Of a stretch of DNA of 64,000 nt, positions 1 through 27,600 are shown piece after piece. The translations under genes were made by a program, and so were the position numbers. The notes beneath the pieces are model-generated. The model saw nothing but the letters and a program-made list of their open reading frames with translations. It searched no databases and was not told the origin of the DNA. Source of the DNA: Archivesica marissinica (lineage: Eukaryota > Mollusca > Bivalvia > Venerida > Vesicomyidae); contig CM026386.1 of NCBI GenBank assembly GCA_014843695.1, forward strand, positions 19,911,926 to 19,975,925, written 5' to 3'. Position 1 is the first letter of the stretch. The number at the start of each line of letters is the position of its first letter.

Positions 1-49
<49 letters not shown>

Positions 50-92
50 CCTATTAGTCAAACCCCTGATGGGGACTGCCGGTGTTTTCGTG
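1..92 (-). repeat. (ATCT)n microsatellite and SINE-E tail
   Basis: Twelve ATCT units at 1-48 run into cttcctattagtcaaacccc and tgatggggact, the inverse of the SINE-E tail. The microsatellite is the 3' end of the element and is cut by the window edge. Confidence 0.8.
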
Positions 93-411
93 TGCATGGA
101 CGTCGGTAGATACGTGTACGGCCGTCGGCACCTCTCAATTTGACGCAAGTTTCGATGAACAAAACATTGGCCCAGTCTGCACGGGTAAACCGAAAATGCT
201 TTCTAGCCCAGCGTAGGCGTGCATAGCTGTATCTTAGGGTAAGAGTTACACCCTTTATTGGTCGTCGGCACCTCAAACCTACCTCGCGCAGTCGATTTCT
301 CACTGTCTGTGGGGCGATATTACGTCCATGTGAGCCCATGATTTGCCCTGCAGTCCCGGTGGAGGAGGTAAAACGACAACATTTCATGTCCTGCTGTTCA
401 CGATGAAACAA
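58..411 (-). pseudogene. Tc1/mariner-like transposase fragment
   Basis: QTVRNRLREVGLRCRRPIKG, RLRWARKHFRFTRADWANVL and RGADGRTRIYRRP match the HTH/linker and start of the DDE region of Tc1-type transposases. The usual first catalytic Asp motif (FSDES-like) reads FIETC, so Asp is lost. The C-terminal half is absent; the sequence abuts a SINE-E tail and (ATCT)n. The first ~20 residues of the open frame are not clearly transposase. Confidence 0.82.
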
Positions 412-1779
412 TGCGCCATTCTGGTGTTATTTGACAGATCTCCATGAAATAAAAAGTATTTGTTGATATAATAAGGTCTTCCGGTCGGGACCACGAGGGC
501 ATATCAGTGATCTGGTCGATTTTACCTAGTTTCTCGTCGATGTTTCTGCATGCATGTTTCAATTTCGTTGGTTGCCTTTATTATATATTACTTACTATAT
601 GACCATAGGCCAAAAATATAAAAAATATTTGTTTGTGTCTGGTGCCTGTGGGAGAAGGTTGTGAGTACTCGTAAGTCGCCAATGTGATGCGGTAGAGAGT
701 ACCACTGAAAAATGGTTACGCTTTGGCTGGACTGTAACACAGTAGGATAAGCAATCTCAAAGACGTATTGTTCGTGGAGGAAAATAGTTAATATGGTGTT
801 ACTACGTGTATATGACTATATATATGGCTGTCAATTAGCTTTAGCATAACAAAGATTTAATCGAATGAATGGTTATTCATATCTTTGTAAATGTTACCGT
901 AATTAATGTAATTTATCTAGGGACAAATTTGATTTAGTGGTTTTAGACCTAACAAAAGCCTATTAAATATTTAGCCGCCGTTTCGGCATTTTCCGTCAAT
1001 CTTCGACATGTTATTCATGGAATGCGCATGCGTCAGCGGAAATAAATAAAGTGTTTTATGAAAGTCGGTCACATATGATCGGATTTTATTCGCAAATTTC
1101 TCCTTCTGTTGCCATATTCTATTGTTCAACTAACACATGATTCAAAATGTAAACAATATGTGACTGAAACAACCTTTTTACCGATGGTAAGTTAGCGGCC
1201 TTGTCCGCGAAGAGGTGTATGAAATCTGGCACAAAAGATGACCCCGTTTCCTCTCATTGCAGATTTCTATTGCAAGTGTCGTCTTGCTGTCGTTTGTTTG
1301 TTTTCATAACATTTTGTTATCCCACGTCGGAATTTCGTTGAGGGAAATTCATGTTGTGTCGCCGAACCAGTATCCAATGTGTGGAATTTTATGAAACTGA
1401 AAATAAAATGTATCGAGGTCACCATAGTGCACGTGTACTTTTGGTGATGATCGAATGAATATTACCAGAGTTATCTATCTTCCTCTAATGTCAAACCACT
1501 CGAGTTATTGGCCTTTAATTGATTAAAAATCCAATTTGTCTGTCCAAAGCTAGTTATGTGGATGAAATCAATTCATTGAATGTGATTCTTTTTTAAATTA
1601 CTCTTCGTCGGCAGTTCATCTTCACAAATTTTTATGTTGATGCATTTTAATATCTTTATAGATAAATCAATGCAAACCAAGGGCAGACAACTGTATTTTA
1701 CACGTCACTTTTTTTTTTACATACTGCAGTCTACAAACTTCATTACTTTACTTTTGTAATTGCTAAAGTGACCAAGCGA
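412..1779. other. AT-rich intergenic sequence, no gene seen
   Basis: Apart from a MITE-5 fragment (588-650) and a SINE-E tail (1470-1510), nothing is recognised. It could hold upstream non-coding exons of SPOP, since the first visible exon begins at an acceptor. No TATA or start signal was assigned. Confidence 0.55.
588..650. mobile_element. MITE-5 fragment
   Basis: ttactatatgaccataggcc to gtgtctggtgcctgtg matches the interior and right end of the 76-bp copy; the left end is lost. Confidence 0.68.
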
Positions 1780-1900
1780 AGAAAGAGCGGAAAAGTTAGT
1801 GACTCGAATCCACAACCTCCAGAACACTAGTTGGACAGCTCTACCAACTGAGCTAGCCGGGCCGATGTTCTACCCATGCCGAAATACACTACATTCGTCA
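1780..1900 (-). mobile_element. SINE-F (tRNA-derived)
   Basis: Minus-strand ggctagctcagttggtagag is a good A box, and gtggattcgagtc a B box. The body on the plus strand is aagtgaccaagcgaagaaag. Confidence 0.75.
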
Positions 1901-2169
1901 TTGCCTTTATACGCTGTCCCAGTCACATAATTTATTATTAACTCTTTTAGTTCCCGCAAACAATACATCTTTGGATGGCCTCCTCTACTAGGTATCAGGG
2001 ATTCTTGGCAAGTCGGGAATTCGTAATCAGAAATCGCATCGCGTATTTCGAAGCGGTTAGTTCCAAGATAAATACATGTATGCGTAAATCAAAGATAAAT
2101 ACATGTATGCGTAAATCAGTCACAATTTGGTTAGTGCTGTATAATTTATGATGCTGTTAAATATTGTTT

Positions 2170-2360
2170 AAAATACTTCTTACCACTTATATTAATCACC
2201 TTTGAGACCTCATTCCTGATGGAATCCATCGCCATGAAGGAGAGAAGAGGCATCCTGGAATTTAAATGCTTTGTCTAAGGGCACAAATGTAACTGCTCCA
2301 GCAGGACACAAATTCTGGTACCGTCGCACCTGAAGGGAACGCGCTATCATAACTTACAAA
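2170..2360 (-). mobile_element. SINE-D (tRNA-derived)
   Basis: On the minus strand it has the shared 3' region ggtctcaaaggtgattaata and a body with aaattccaggatgcctcttc. The B-box-like head is diverged. It lies upstream of SPOP. Confidence 0.8.
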
Positions 2361-2646
2361 TGCATCATTTAGGCCCTGGATTGGATGGTGGTATGGCCCA
2401 TCCTGTCTGCACTGTTCAAAAGTTCACTACAGGTTTATTGTTACTACATGTAGTAGCTACCCAAAATTTGTGGCTGTTCTCTCCACTACAGCATACTGAC
2501 CTCTGATTTATAATATAAACAACGTCCAGATGGTCCAGTTGCCGTACTGGAAGATACTTTCAAAAGTTCTTTGCATCTTTGGTCTTAACTTAATTATGGA
2601 GTTTTGGAATGACCCATCTAGATCTTATATATATATAATTGTATAG

Positions 2647-2710
2647 AGCAGGGATCATTTTAGAGGGCGGTGTGGGCGAAATAGACACCCTAGGATCCCT
2701 GACCTTATGT
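2647..2710 (+). mobile_element. MITE-2 left-end fragment
   Basis: gcagggatcattttagaggg followed by the degenerate palindromic head, just upstream of the first SPOP exon. Confidence 0.7.
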
Positions 2711-2924
2711 ACAGAAAAGAATTGATAAGGACAATGTTGATGTTAATGCGTTTCTCTTTCAGTGTAATTGAGAACGACTGAGTTTCATCTAAAATTCTTA
2801 CTTGGGAAACATATCAACCGCCAAGCTGTCGTCCGAAGCATTAGAACGCGAGTCGTCTTCGACGTCGTCGTTGGATCACGGTAGGCTTGCAGTCTCCCGT
2901 GTTTCAACGCCGCCACCTCCAGAT

Positions 2925-18852
<15,928 letters not shown>

Positions 18853-19088
18853 GGCAGTGACAAAAAAGATTGTGATATAAAAACAGTGATTCTGGGCTTT
18901 CTTTAGAAATGTTTTCACACATTTTATTTAAATACAGTATATATAATAGTAGGGAACTGATGCAATGTACGACGACAAGAAGGGAACTCGTACATTGTGC
19001 GGGGAGCTCGTGCATTGTTGACGTCGAACGTTTCCTGTGCTATCACATTCTGTTTGAAGATACACAATCGTGGAAAGATTGCACCGTC

Positions 19089-19336
19089 CAGGGTTCCTGC
19101 TGTCGGTCGCCAATTGCGACAAAAATACAAATATTGGCAGTTTGGCACTAAATTTTGTGAATTTGGTGCAACCATTTTTTTTTTTTTGGGCACATGTTTT
19201 GTCAAATTCATGGCTTCAAATATTTATTTGTGAACTATATGGCTCTTAGTTGGCTCCAAGTTTTTTTAATGGGCTCCACTGTTTTTCAATTGGCGACAAG
19301 TGGCGCAGACAGACATTCAGACAGAGGGGAACCCTG
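19089..19336 (+). mobile_element. MITE-1 with 5-bp target duplication
   Basis: Starts cagggttcctgctgtcggtc, ends cagacagaggggaaccctg, flanked by ccgtc (19084-19088, 19337-19341). About 235 bp after the SPOP stop codon, so it may lie in the 3' UTR. Confidence 0.87.
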
Positions 19337-19569
19337 CCGTCACGGACAGTTTGCACCGTTCGGGAAAATTACAGTTACAATGCGTAAGACATCAAAGTTG
19401 GGGGCGGACTGTCTTAGGAGTAAAATAACAGCTGACATTGTCGCAAACGTTTACCGTTTCATGATCACTTACCATAGTCGTACGATGTGTGAACCAGAAA
19501 TGCGAGGGAGGACAAGAGTTATCAGTCAGTGTTCTCTCTGTTTTGCACATGTGTACAGTTATATTCAAC

Positions 19570-19800
19570 ACGGTCCGTGGACGAGTGGTTACGGTCGCTG
19601 GCTTAACTGATGGTCACGGGATTGAGTCCCACTCGAGCCGTGTCTCATTTATATGAAAAAGTTGGCAGTTTCTTATGGAGGTTTGGTGCACCAAATACTG
19701 GTTAACCGCTGGAGCCTGATCAGAAAATGTGTTGTTAGGTAAACTGCTCACCGGCAATATAGCCAAAAATGGTGCTGATGCAGACGTAAAACCCGAACAA
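19570..19800 (+). mobile_element. SINE-B, internally deleted head
   Basis: It starts cggtccgtggacgagtggtt; the variable-arm region is shortened. The body is complete. Confidence 0.82.
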
Positions 19801-19843
19801 ACAAATTCAATAAGAGATATATTGTCACCGTAATATGGGTATA

Positions 19844-19986
19844 CAGTAAAACCTGCATTAGTGGTCACCTGTATTAAGCAGCCAGTTTCTAGATTCCCAA
19901 TTAGCTGTTTATTGTACATTTGACCTCTTATTAAGCAGCCACTTTCTGTGATTCCCTTGGCTGGCTGCTTAAGACAGGTTTGACTG
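19844..19986. mobile_element. MITE-4
   Basis: cagtaaaacctgcattagtg to gacaggtttgactg, bounded by TA. Confidence 0.85.
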
Positions 19987-20127
19987 TACTTTGTTACATA
20001 TGCAATAACAAGGTTAGTTTCTGGGTTTGTGGGCTAACAAAACAGCGTTGTTCAGTCATCCATTGCTTGTAGGTAAGGCAAACTGTTTGAAGAGTAGTAT
20101 TAAAACATAAATACTTTATTGCTTTAT

Positions 20128-20310
20128 CAGGGTTCCTGTTGTCGTTCGCAAATGGCGTCAATTGCAAGAAAAACAAAATATTTGTGAATTGGCAACATGT
20201 TTTGATAAATTCATGGCTTCAAATATTTATCTGTGAACTATGTGGCTCTTAGTTGGCGCCAAGTGTTTCAAAATTGACTCCAGTGGCGCCGACAAAAATT
20301 GCACAATAGC
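20128..20310 (+). mobile_element. MITE-1, right end missing
   Basis: Starts tcagggttcctgttgtcgtt and shares the interior (ggcttcaaatatttatctgtg; ggctcttagttggcgccaag) but lacks the right inverted repeat. Confidence 0.78.
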
Positions 20311-20786
20311 AAGTATCTCATGTGGTACTGTTTAATGTCTCTGTATGTCTTATTTTCTTCAGTTGGAAAAATAATACTATATTTCATATGCAACTTTATC
20401 CTAATGTTAAGTTTAGTAAACCACCATTTATAGTCATTCGTTAAATAATCCCCATAAAGGGAGATAATTTACAAATGGAAATTTCACAAAAGCAGTTTGT
20501 GGGCATATTTTCCAAATTTTACTTATTACAGTAATAATTTATTATTGGAAAATATAAAGACAATGATCATAATATTTAATGATCCGCTCGTTAATATTTT
20601 GGTGTGCGCATAATGGGACTTTAAGTAAATGTTTACTTAGAGAAATATCGTAATGCAGAAGTCGGCGTTAATTAGATTCCCATAGCCATTCATATTTTCA
20701 ATGCCATATCATTTTATGCGGTAATGTAGTGACACTTTTAAATATAAACGGGAATTAACTTAAAATTGTCTTACATTAACTCTTAA

Positions 20787-21017
20787 CCTGCCGAATAAAT
20801 TGGACGGAATGTGCAAACAACATAGATCCAGATCAGCCACGGTGTAGCGCTGTGTCTTATCAGAATCTATGTTGTTTGCTATTCAGCCACGTGTTTTAGC
20901 TCCACTATCCGAATAGCAAAGAGCATAGAGCCTGATTAGAATGCATGTTCTGTGTCGTCTGATCTGGCTCTATGCTGTTTGCAAAAGCGACTTTAGTTGT
21001 GGTTGACAGGTTACGGG
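20787..21017 (+). mobile_element. MITE-6, 231 bp, TTAA target
   Basis: Bounded by TTAA (20783-20786, 21018-21021), with cctgccgaataaattggacg at the left and ggttgacaggttacggg at the right. Confidence 0.84.
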
Positions 21018-21283
21018 TTAATTTATCATATTGATTCAGTGCGAGATAATTTAGAAAGTTCTACATTGGTATTTGCCCAGCAAAGATCATTCAAGTATCT
21101 TCTTCTTTTTAATAGACATGTTAAATTGTTTGTTTCTTTGTCTCTTCTAGTGGCATGCAAGATTTATGTTGGAGTATGTAATGGTATGATCAATAGAATG
21201 GTATATGTTGTCTTTAGACTACTGAAAATTGGTGCAAAAACTTTGTTGCTGAATTTTTCTTGACACTACTGGGACATACTCAG

Positions 21284-21775
21284 CAGGGGTCATTCTAGAG
21301 GGCGATGTGGGCGAAATTGTCGCCCTAGGGACCCTGACTTTGCCCTCTGGGGCCCCACTTCTCCTTTTTGGTTTTTACGATTTTCAAACAAAATTGTGTC
21401 TAGTAAGATAAAGCATAATAATAAAGCACTCCTTTTTTTCACGTATAAATGCATTGCTACTACAAATCAGGGATCATTCTAGAGGGCGACGTGGGCGAAA
21501 TTGTCGCCTTAGGGACACTGACTTCGCCCTCTGAGGGCCCCACTTCTCCTTAAAAAAAAAAAAAATAATTTTTGGTTTTTACGATTTTCAAACAAAATTT
21601 TGTCTAGTAAGATACACTGGCCCATTATAAAGCACTCCTATTCAAATGTTGTATTTAATGGTTGTACTGTGCATTTTAACTCTATTTTGCAGAAGTATAT
21701 TAAAGAACACCATTTAAGGAAGCGATCACGCGCTTTCTCACTTCTCCCAAAAATTCTGACCTAGAATGAACCCTG
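21284..21775 (+). mobile_element. MITE-2, composite, with 5-bp target duplication
   Basis: Starts caggggtcattctagagggc, ends cctagaatgaaccctg, flanked by ctcag (21279-21283, 21776-21780). A second left end (cagggatcattctagagggc) sits at 21467 after a MITE-3 fragment, so the element contains a partial duplication. The left subterminal palindrome ggcgaaattgtcgcc is typical. Confidence 0.84.
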
Positions 21776-22046
21776 CTCAGTCTAGGTAATAATTTTTGGG
21801 AATGTGGGCAATTGCGCCCTAAAATTGTGTTATTTACTAAATTTCAACAAAATAGAGTTAAGACTTAAGAGACATAATATGACCATTAAAAACAACAGTT
21901 GAAAGGAGTGCTTTATAAATGGTATAAATTGTATATTTCGTTACTGCCATCAAACGTATTTTGGTCCTTTGTTTGTTTTTACTGTTGTTGCCGTAGGATG
22001 AATGCAGTTGATACCAGTAAAGTATCCATTGGATATGCTGTAGGAT

Positions 22047-22165
22047 ATCTGTCGAGTGTGTGTTTACGTTTATTTATCGTCGCTACCGGTTGCCCATATG
22101 AGCGACGCCTCCTGAAGAGATTAGTCATTTTAGATTGTTGGAGGATAGTGCAATGATACAGAGAC
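22047..22165 (-). mobile_element. SINE-A, 3' fragment
   Basis: Only the tail half is present, ending at gtgcaatgatacagag. Confidence 0.85.
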
Positions 22166-22689
22166 TCCTAGACTGGACTACAATAACATTTGTCAATATA
22201 TGAATTGCTGACCATCTGTTAGGGGTCAGTAAATGGGCCTTGTGGGTCTGAAAAGTGGGCAGGGTGGGTCAAAAAAAGAGGCAGGTTGCATTTTGAGCCA
22301 TGATAATGTGTGGTTAGCCCCTAAAAATATTTGCTATATTAGTGATTGATCAAATGGCCAGTACATATTGGTGAACGGGTGGATGAGTTCTATGTTATTT
22401 CGGTCTGTCTGCTGCAGCTTGTATAAAAAAAATTGTTTAAAGGGCAGGGCGGTGTACCTAGCCATTCTGCTTTAGAAAAACGCTTAATAAGGGGTTGCAG
22501 GTTTAGTGCCCTTAAGCAAGAAATTCAAATCCCTTGTGATGGCGATTAATCTCCAGTCTTTTTTTCGTAATTTATAGCTAAAATAAATGTGTATTCTTCC
22601 TCATAGGTCTGTTCAAATACTAGAATACAAGTGTTAATAGTAACAACATGTACGTGCAATTTGATACAAACAATATGTCTGTTGTAGGG
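22166..22689. other. Intergenic, nothing recognised
   Basis: No coding signal, repeat family or RNA seen between the SINE-A fragment and the SINE-B. Confidence 0.5.
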
Positions 22690-22936
22690 TGGGTCCGCCT
22701 CCGTGGTCGAGTGGTTACGGTCGCTGTAACCTCACTGATGGTCACGGGTTCGAGCCCCGCTCAAGCCGTGTCTCATTTATATGAAAAATTTGGCAGTTTC
22801 TTACGGAGGTTGGTGCACCAAAGTACTGGTTAACCGCTGGAGCCTGCCCAGGAAAGGTGTTGTTAGGTAAACTGCCCGCCGGCGATATAGCCCAAAATGG
22901 TGCTGATGCAGGCGTAAAACCCCAAAATATAACATA
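22690..22936 (+). mobile_element. SINE-B
   Basis: Complete copy, tccgcctccgtggtcgagtg to aaaaccccaaaatataaca. Confidence 0.87.
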
Positions 22937-23065
22937 ACTGTTGTAGGGTGGTGTCAGTTATGAATTTTATGTTTCAAAAGTAGTAGTCTTGATGTAAAGG
23001 TTTTGCCTAAGTTTATGATAATTATTAGACATGCAATAGATATATTTGAAGGTTTATGCCGGTCT

Positions 23066-23111
23066 TGAGAAAACCTCTGGACCCTTAACTTACGGGTCAG
23101 AGGTTTTCTCA
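23066..23111. repeat. Near-perfect hairpin
   Basis: tgagaaaacctctggaccc and its inverse gggtcagaggttttctca around a 9-base loop, with one bulged base. Twin gttgattatgagata units follow at about 23130 and 23150. Confidence 0.85.
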
Positions 23112-23489
23112 CGTCTGAAACTAGGTTGATTATGAGATATACACCGAGGTTGATTATGAGATATCCACAGAGCTGAACCAATCGGCAACGTGAGATTGGA
23201 GAAGTTTTATAACTTCCTGACCAGGCAGGCATCGAGCGAGTTTCAGTTAGGCATCGAGCGAGTTTCAGTTTTTTTAAGTAGTCCATTTTGATCATCTATG
23301 CTTCTAATTTAGTAAAAACCAAAGCCATCAGAATAATACAGTTACATAATGTATTGTATTAATTCATCGTATCGTTCATATTGGACAACATCAGGAATTC
23401 TACAAATTTTGTCTCAAATCAACATTAGCTACCGATCTGTACTGGTAGTCGAAAACAGCCTTCCATTTGGATTGACAAATAATAATGAA

Positions 23490-23883
23490 TGTACAGTGAA
23501 ACCTGTGTTAATGGTCGCTATATCATCGCCGTGAACACAATCCGTCCAGGACGTTATTCAGTGTTTTCGTGCCATTTCTATCTGAGAAAGGTATGACAAA
23601 ACATTTCCCATCGTAAAAAATACTTGTATGTGTAAATTAGGTTATATTTCAGAAAGAAATGTTACTTGCAACGGCATTCATTGAAGATTAATAGATTTAT
23701 GTTTATTGTAACTTCATTCATTGTGAAGGATTCCAGCAGGTGCTTTGTTATGAATTCTTGTCTCGTGTTGATCAAATCTGTATTTTGTGTTCAGTGACCT
23801 GTTATAGGGACATATCCATTCCATCTTGCTAGATGGATGAAAATGCTAAGCAGCCATTTCTGTGGTTCTTGAGACAGGTTTTT
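23490..23883. mobile_element. MITE-4 fragments separated by about 330 bp
   Basis: The left end acagtgaaacctgtgttaat (near 23492) and right half gctaagcagccatttctgtg to gagacaggtttt (near 23880) flank unrelated sequence. Confidence 0.5.
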
Positions 23884-24029
23884 ACGGCATGTCGCAACAA
23901 ACTCACGTAACATAGAAATAACTTGTTAGCATACTTTATATCATAGGAACGAATTCGTGGGCTTCTTGAAATATTCCTGGTTTGGTACTGTAATCGACAC
24001 CAAGTGGACAAGCACATATTGTTGGGACT

Positions 24030-24230
24030 TACAGGACGATAGTATTCTTGAATAATGCCATGTTTTGTACAGGGCGATAGTATTCTTGAATAATGCCCCG
24101 TTTTGTACAGCACGATAGTATTCTTGAATAATGCCCTCGTTTTGTACAGCACGATAGTATTCTTGAATAATGCCCTCGTTTTGTACAGGACGATAGTATT
24201 CTTGAATAATGTCCCATTTTGTACATCCAA
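24030..24230. repeat. 38-39-bp tandem repeat, five copies
   Basis: Unit gtacagcacgatagtattct plus tgaataatgccctcgtttt. Confidence 0.92.
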
Positions 24231-24267
24231 ACGTTGTGGCATCAACTCGTCTAATTATCCCTTGCGT

Positions 24268-24500
24268 CGATATGCCTCCTGTTAGGAGTACTCGTTGATA
24301 TGCCTCCCGTCGGGACGATATGCCTCCTGTCAGGAGTACTCGTCGATATGCCTCCTGTTGGGAGTACTCGTCGATATGCCTCCTGTCGGGAGTACTCGTC
24401 GATATGCCTCCTGTCGGGAGTACTCGTCGATATGCCTCCTGTCGGGAGTACTCGTCGATATGCCCACATCGATACCAAGGTTGGGAGTACTCGTTGATAT
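24268..24500. repeat. 28-bp tandem repeat, about eight copies
   Basis: Unit cgatatgcctcctgtcggga plus gtactcgt, itself partly palindromic; all six frames look open by chance. Confidence 0.92.
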
Positions 24501-24689
24501 ACCATGTCTTGTTTGCATTTGTACATTAGCTAATTTTAAGTTGTTTATAGATCATGACTTCTATTTGTAGCTAGGTTATTTATATTGTTGATCACTTTAA
24601 ATGGTGAGATGTCTTACACTGTATACTTATTTATGTAAATACTATTAAAATTTGTACATCCTTCACTCGAGTTAAACATCTTCCAATTA

Positions 24690-27600
24690 CAGGTGAGGGA
24701 ACTCGGCTGTCTTCGTTTGCAGTGAGGGAACTTGGCCGTTTGCAGTGAGGGAACTCGGCTGTCTTCGTTTCGAGTGAGGGAACTCGGCTGTCTTTGTTTC
24801 GAGTGAGGGAACTCGGCTGTCTTCGTTTCGAGTGAGGGAACTCGACTGTCTCCGTTTGCAGTGAGGGAACTCGGCTGTCTTCGTTTGCAGTGAGGGAACT
24901 CGGCTGTCTTCGTTTGCAATAAGGGAACTTGACTGTTTGCAGTGAGGGAACTCGGCTGTCTTTGTTTGCAGTGAGGGAACTCGGCTGTTTTCGTTTGCAG
25001 TGAGGGAACTCGGCTGTCTTTGTTTGCAGTGAGGGAACTTGGCTGTCTTCGTTTGCAGTGAGCCAACTCGGCTGTCTTCGTTTCGAGTGAGGGAACTCGA
25101 CTGTCTTCGTTTGCAGTGAGGGAACTCGGCTGTCTTCGTTTGCAATGAGGGAATTCGGCTGTCTTCGTTTGCAGTGGGGGAACTCGGCTGTCTTCGTTTG
25201 CAATGGAGGGCTCGGCTGTCTTCGTTTGCAGTGAGGGAACTCGGCTCTCTTCATTTGCAGTGAGGGAACTCGGCTGTCTTCAATTGCAGTGAGGGAACTC
25301 GGCTGTCTTCGTTTGCAGTGGGGGAACTCGGCTGTCTTCGTTTGCAATGAGGGAACTCGGCTGTTTTCGTTTGCAGTGAGGGAACTCGGCTGTCTTCGTT
25401 TGCAATGAGGCAACTCAGCTGTTTTCGTTTGCAGTGAGGGAACTCGGCTGTCTTCGTTTGCAGTGAGGGAACTCGGCTGTCTTCGTTTGCAATGAGGGAA
25501 CTTGGCCGTTTGCAGTGAGGTAAATCGGCTGTTTTCTTTTGCAGTGAGGGAACTTGGCCGTTTGCAATGAGGGAACTCGGCTGTCTTCGTTTGCAGTGAG
25601 GGAACTCGGCTGTCTTCGTTTGCAGTGAGGGAACTCGGCTGTCTTCGTTTGCAGTGAGGGAACTCGGCTGTCTCATTTGCAGTGAGGGAACTCGGCTGTC
25701 TTCGTTTGCAGTGAGGGAACTCGGCTGTCTTCGTTTGCAGTGAGGGAACTCGGCTGTCTTCGTTTGCAGTGAGGGAAATCGGCTGTCTTCGTTTGCAGTG
25801 AGGGAACTCGTTTGTCTTCGTTTCGAGTGAGGGAACTCGACTGTCTTCGTTTTCAGTGAGGGAACTCGGCTGTCTTCGTTTTCAGTGCGGGTTCTCGGCT
25901 GTCATCGTTTGCAGTGAGGGAACTCGGCTGTTTTCGTTTGCAGTGAGGGAACTCGGCTGTCTTCGGTTTGCAGAAGTGGAATCGGCTGTCTTCGTTTGCA
26001 GTGAGGGGAACTCGGCTGTCTTCATTTGCAGTGAGGGAACTCGGCTGTCTTCATTTGCAGTGAGGGAACTCGGCTGTCTTCGTTTGCAGTGAGGGAACTC
26101 GGCTGTCTTCGTTTGCAATGAGGGAACTCAGCTGTTTTCGTTTGCAGTGAGGGAACTCGGCTGTCTTCGTTTTCAGTGCGGGAACTCGGCTGTCCTCGTT
26201 TGCAGTGAGGGAACTCTGCTGTCTTCGTTTCGAGTGAGAGAACTCGGTTGTCTTCGTTTCGGGTGAGGGAACTCGACTGTCACCGTTTGCAGTGAGGGAA
26301 CTCGGCTGTCTTCGTTTGCAGTGAGGGAACTCGGCTGTCTTCGTTTGCAATAAGGGAACTTGGCCGTTTGCAGTGAGGGAACTCGGCTGTCTTTGTTTGC
26401 AGTGAGGGAACTCGGCTGTTTTCGTTTGCAGTGAGGGAACTCGGCTGTCTTTGTTTGCAGTGAGGGAACTCGGCTGTCTACGTTTCGAGTGAGGGAACTC
26501 GCCTGTCTTCGTTTACAGTGAGGGAACTCGGCTGTCTTCGTTTACAGTGAGGGAACTCGGCTGTCTTCGTTTGCAGTAAGGGAACTCGGCTCTCTTCGTT
26601 TGCAGTGAGGGAACTCGGGTGTCTTCGTTTGCAGTGAGGGAACTCGGCTGTCTTCGTTTGCAGTGAGGGAACTCGGCTGTCTTCGTTTGCAGTGAGGGAA
26701 CTCGGCTGTCTTCGTTTGCAGTGAGGGAACTCGGCTGTCTTCGTTTGCAGTGAGGGAACTCGGCTGTCTTCGTTTGCAGTGAGGGAACTCGGCTGTCTTC
26801 GTTTCGAGTGAGGGAATTCGACTGTCTTCGTTTTCAGTGAGGGAACTCGGCTGTCTTCGTTTTCAGTGTGCGGGTTCTCGGCTGTCTTCGTTTGCAGTGA
26901 GGGAACTCGGCTGGCTTCGTTTGCAATGAGGGAACTCAGCTGTTTTCGTTTGCAGTGAGGGAACTCGGCAGTCTTCGTTTTCAGTGCGGGGACTCGGCTG
27001 TCTTCGTTTGCAGTGAGCGAACACTGCTGTCTTCATTTGCAGTGAGGGAACGCAGCTGTTTTCGTTTGCAGTGAGGGAACTCTGCTGTCTTCTTTTGCAG
27101 TAAGGGAACTCGGCTGTCTTCGTTGCAGTGAGGGAACTCTGCTGTCTTCCTTTGCAGTGAGGGAACTCGGCTGTCTTCGTTTGCAGTGAGGGAACTCGGC
27201 TGTCTTCGTTTGCAGTGAGGGGACTCGGCTGTTTTCGTTTGCAGTGAGGAAACTCGGCTGTCTTCGTTTACAATGAGGGAACTTGGCCGTTTGCAGTGAG
27301 GGAACTCGGCTGTCTTTGTTTGCAGCGAGGGAACTCGGTTGTTTTCGTTTGCAGTGAGGGAACTCGGCTGTCTTCGTTTGCAGTGAGGGAACTCGGCTGT
27401 CTTCGTTTGCAGTGAGGGAACTCGGCTGTCTACGTTTCGAGTGAGGGAACTCGCCTGTCTTCGTTTACAGTGAGGGAACTCGGCTGTCTTCGTTTACAGT
27501 GAGGGAACTCGGCTGTCTTCCTTTGCAGTGAGGGAACTCGGCTGTCTTTGTTTGCAGTGAGGGAACTCGACTGTCTCCGTTTGCAGTGAGGGAACTCGGC

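Noticed and set aside
19194..19610. 138-residue plus-strand frame after SPOP
   Set aside because: It begins inside MITE-1 and ends in SINE-B, with no conserved motif.
22954..23295. 113-residue minus-strand frame as a possible OAF 3' exon
   Set aside because: It lacks the Cys-rich OAF C-terminal motifs and overlaps a hairpin and small repeats.
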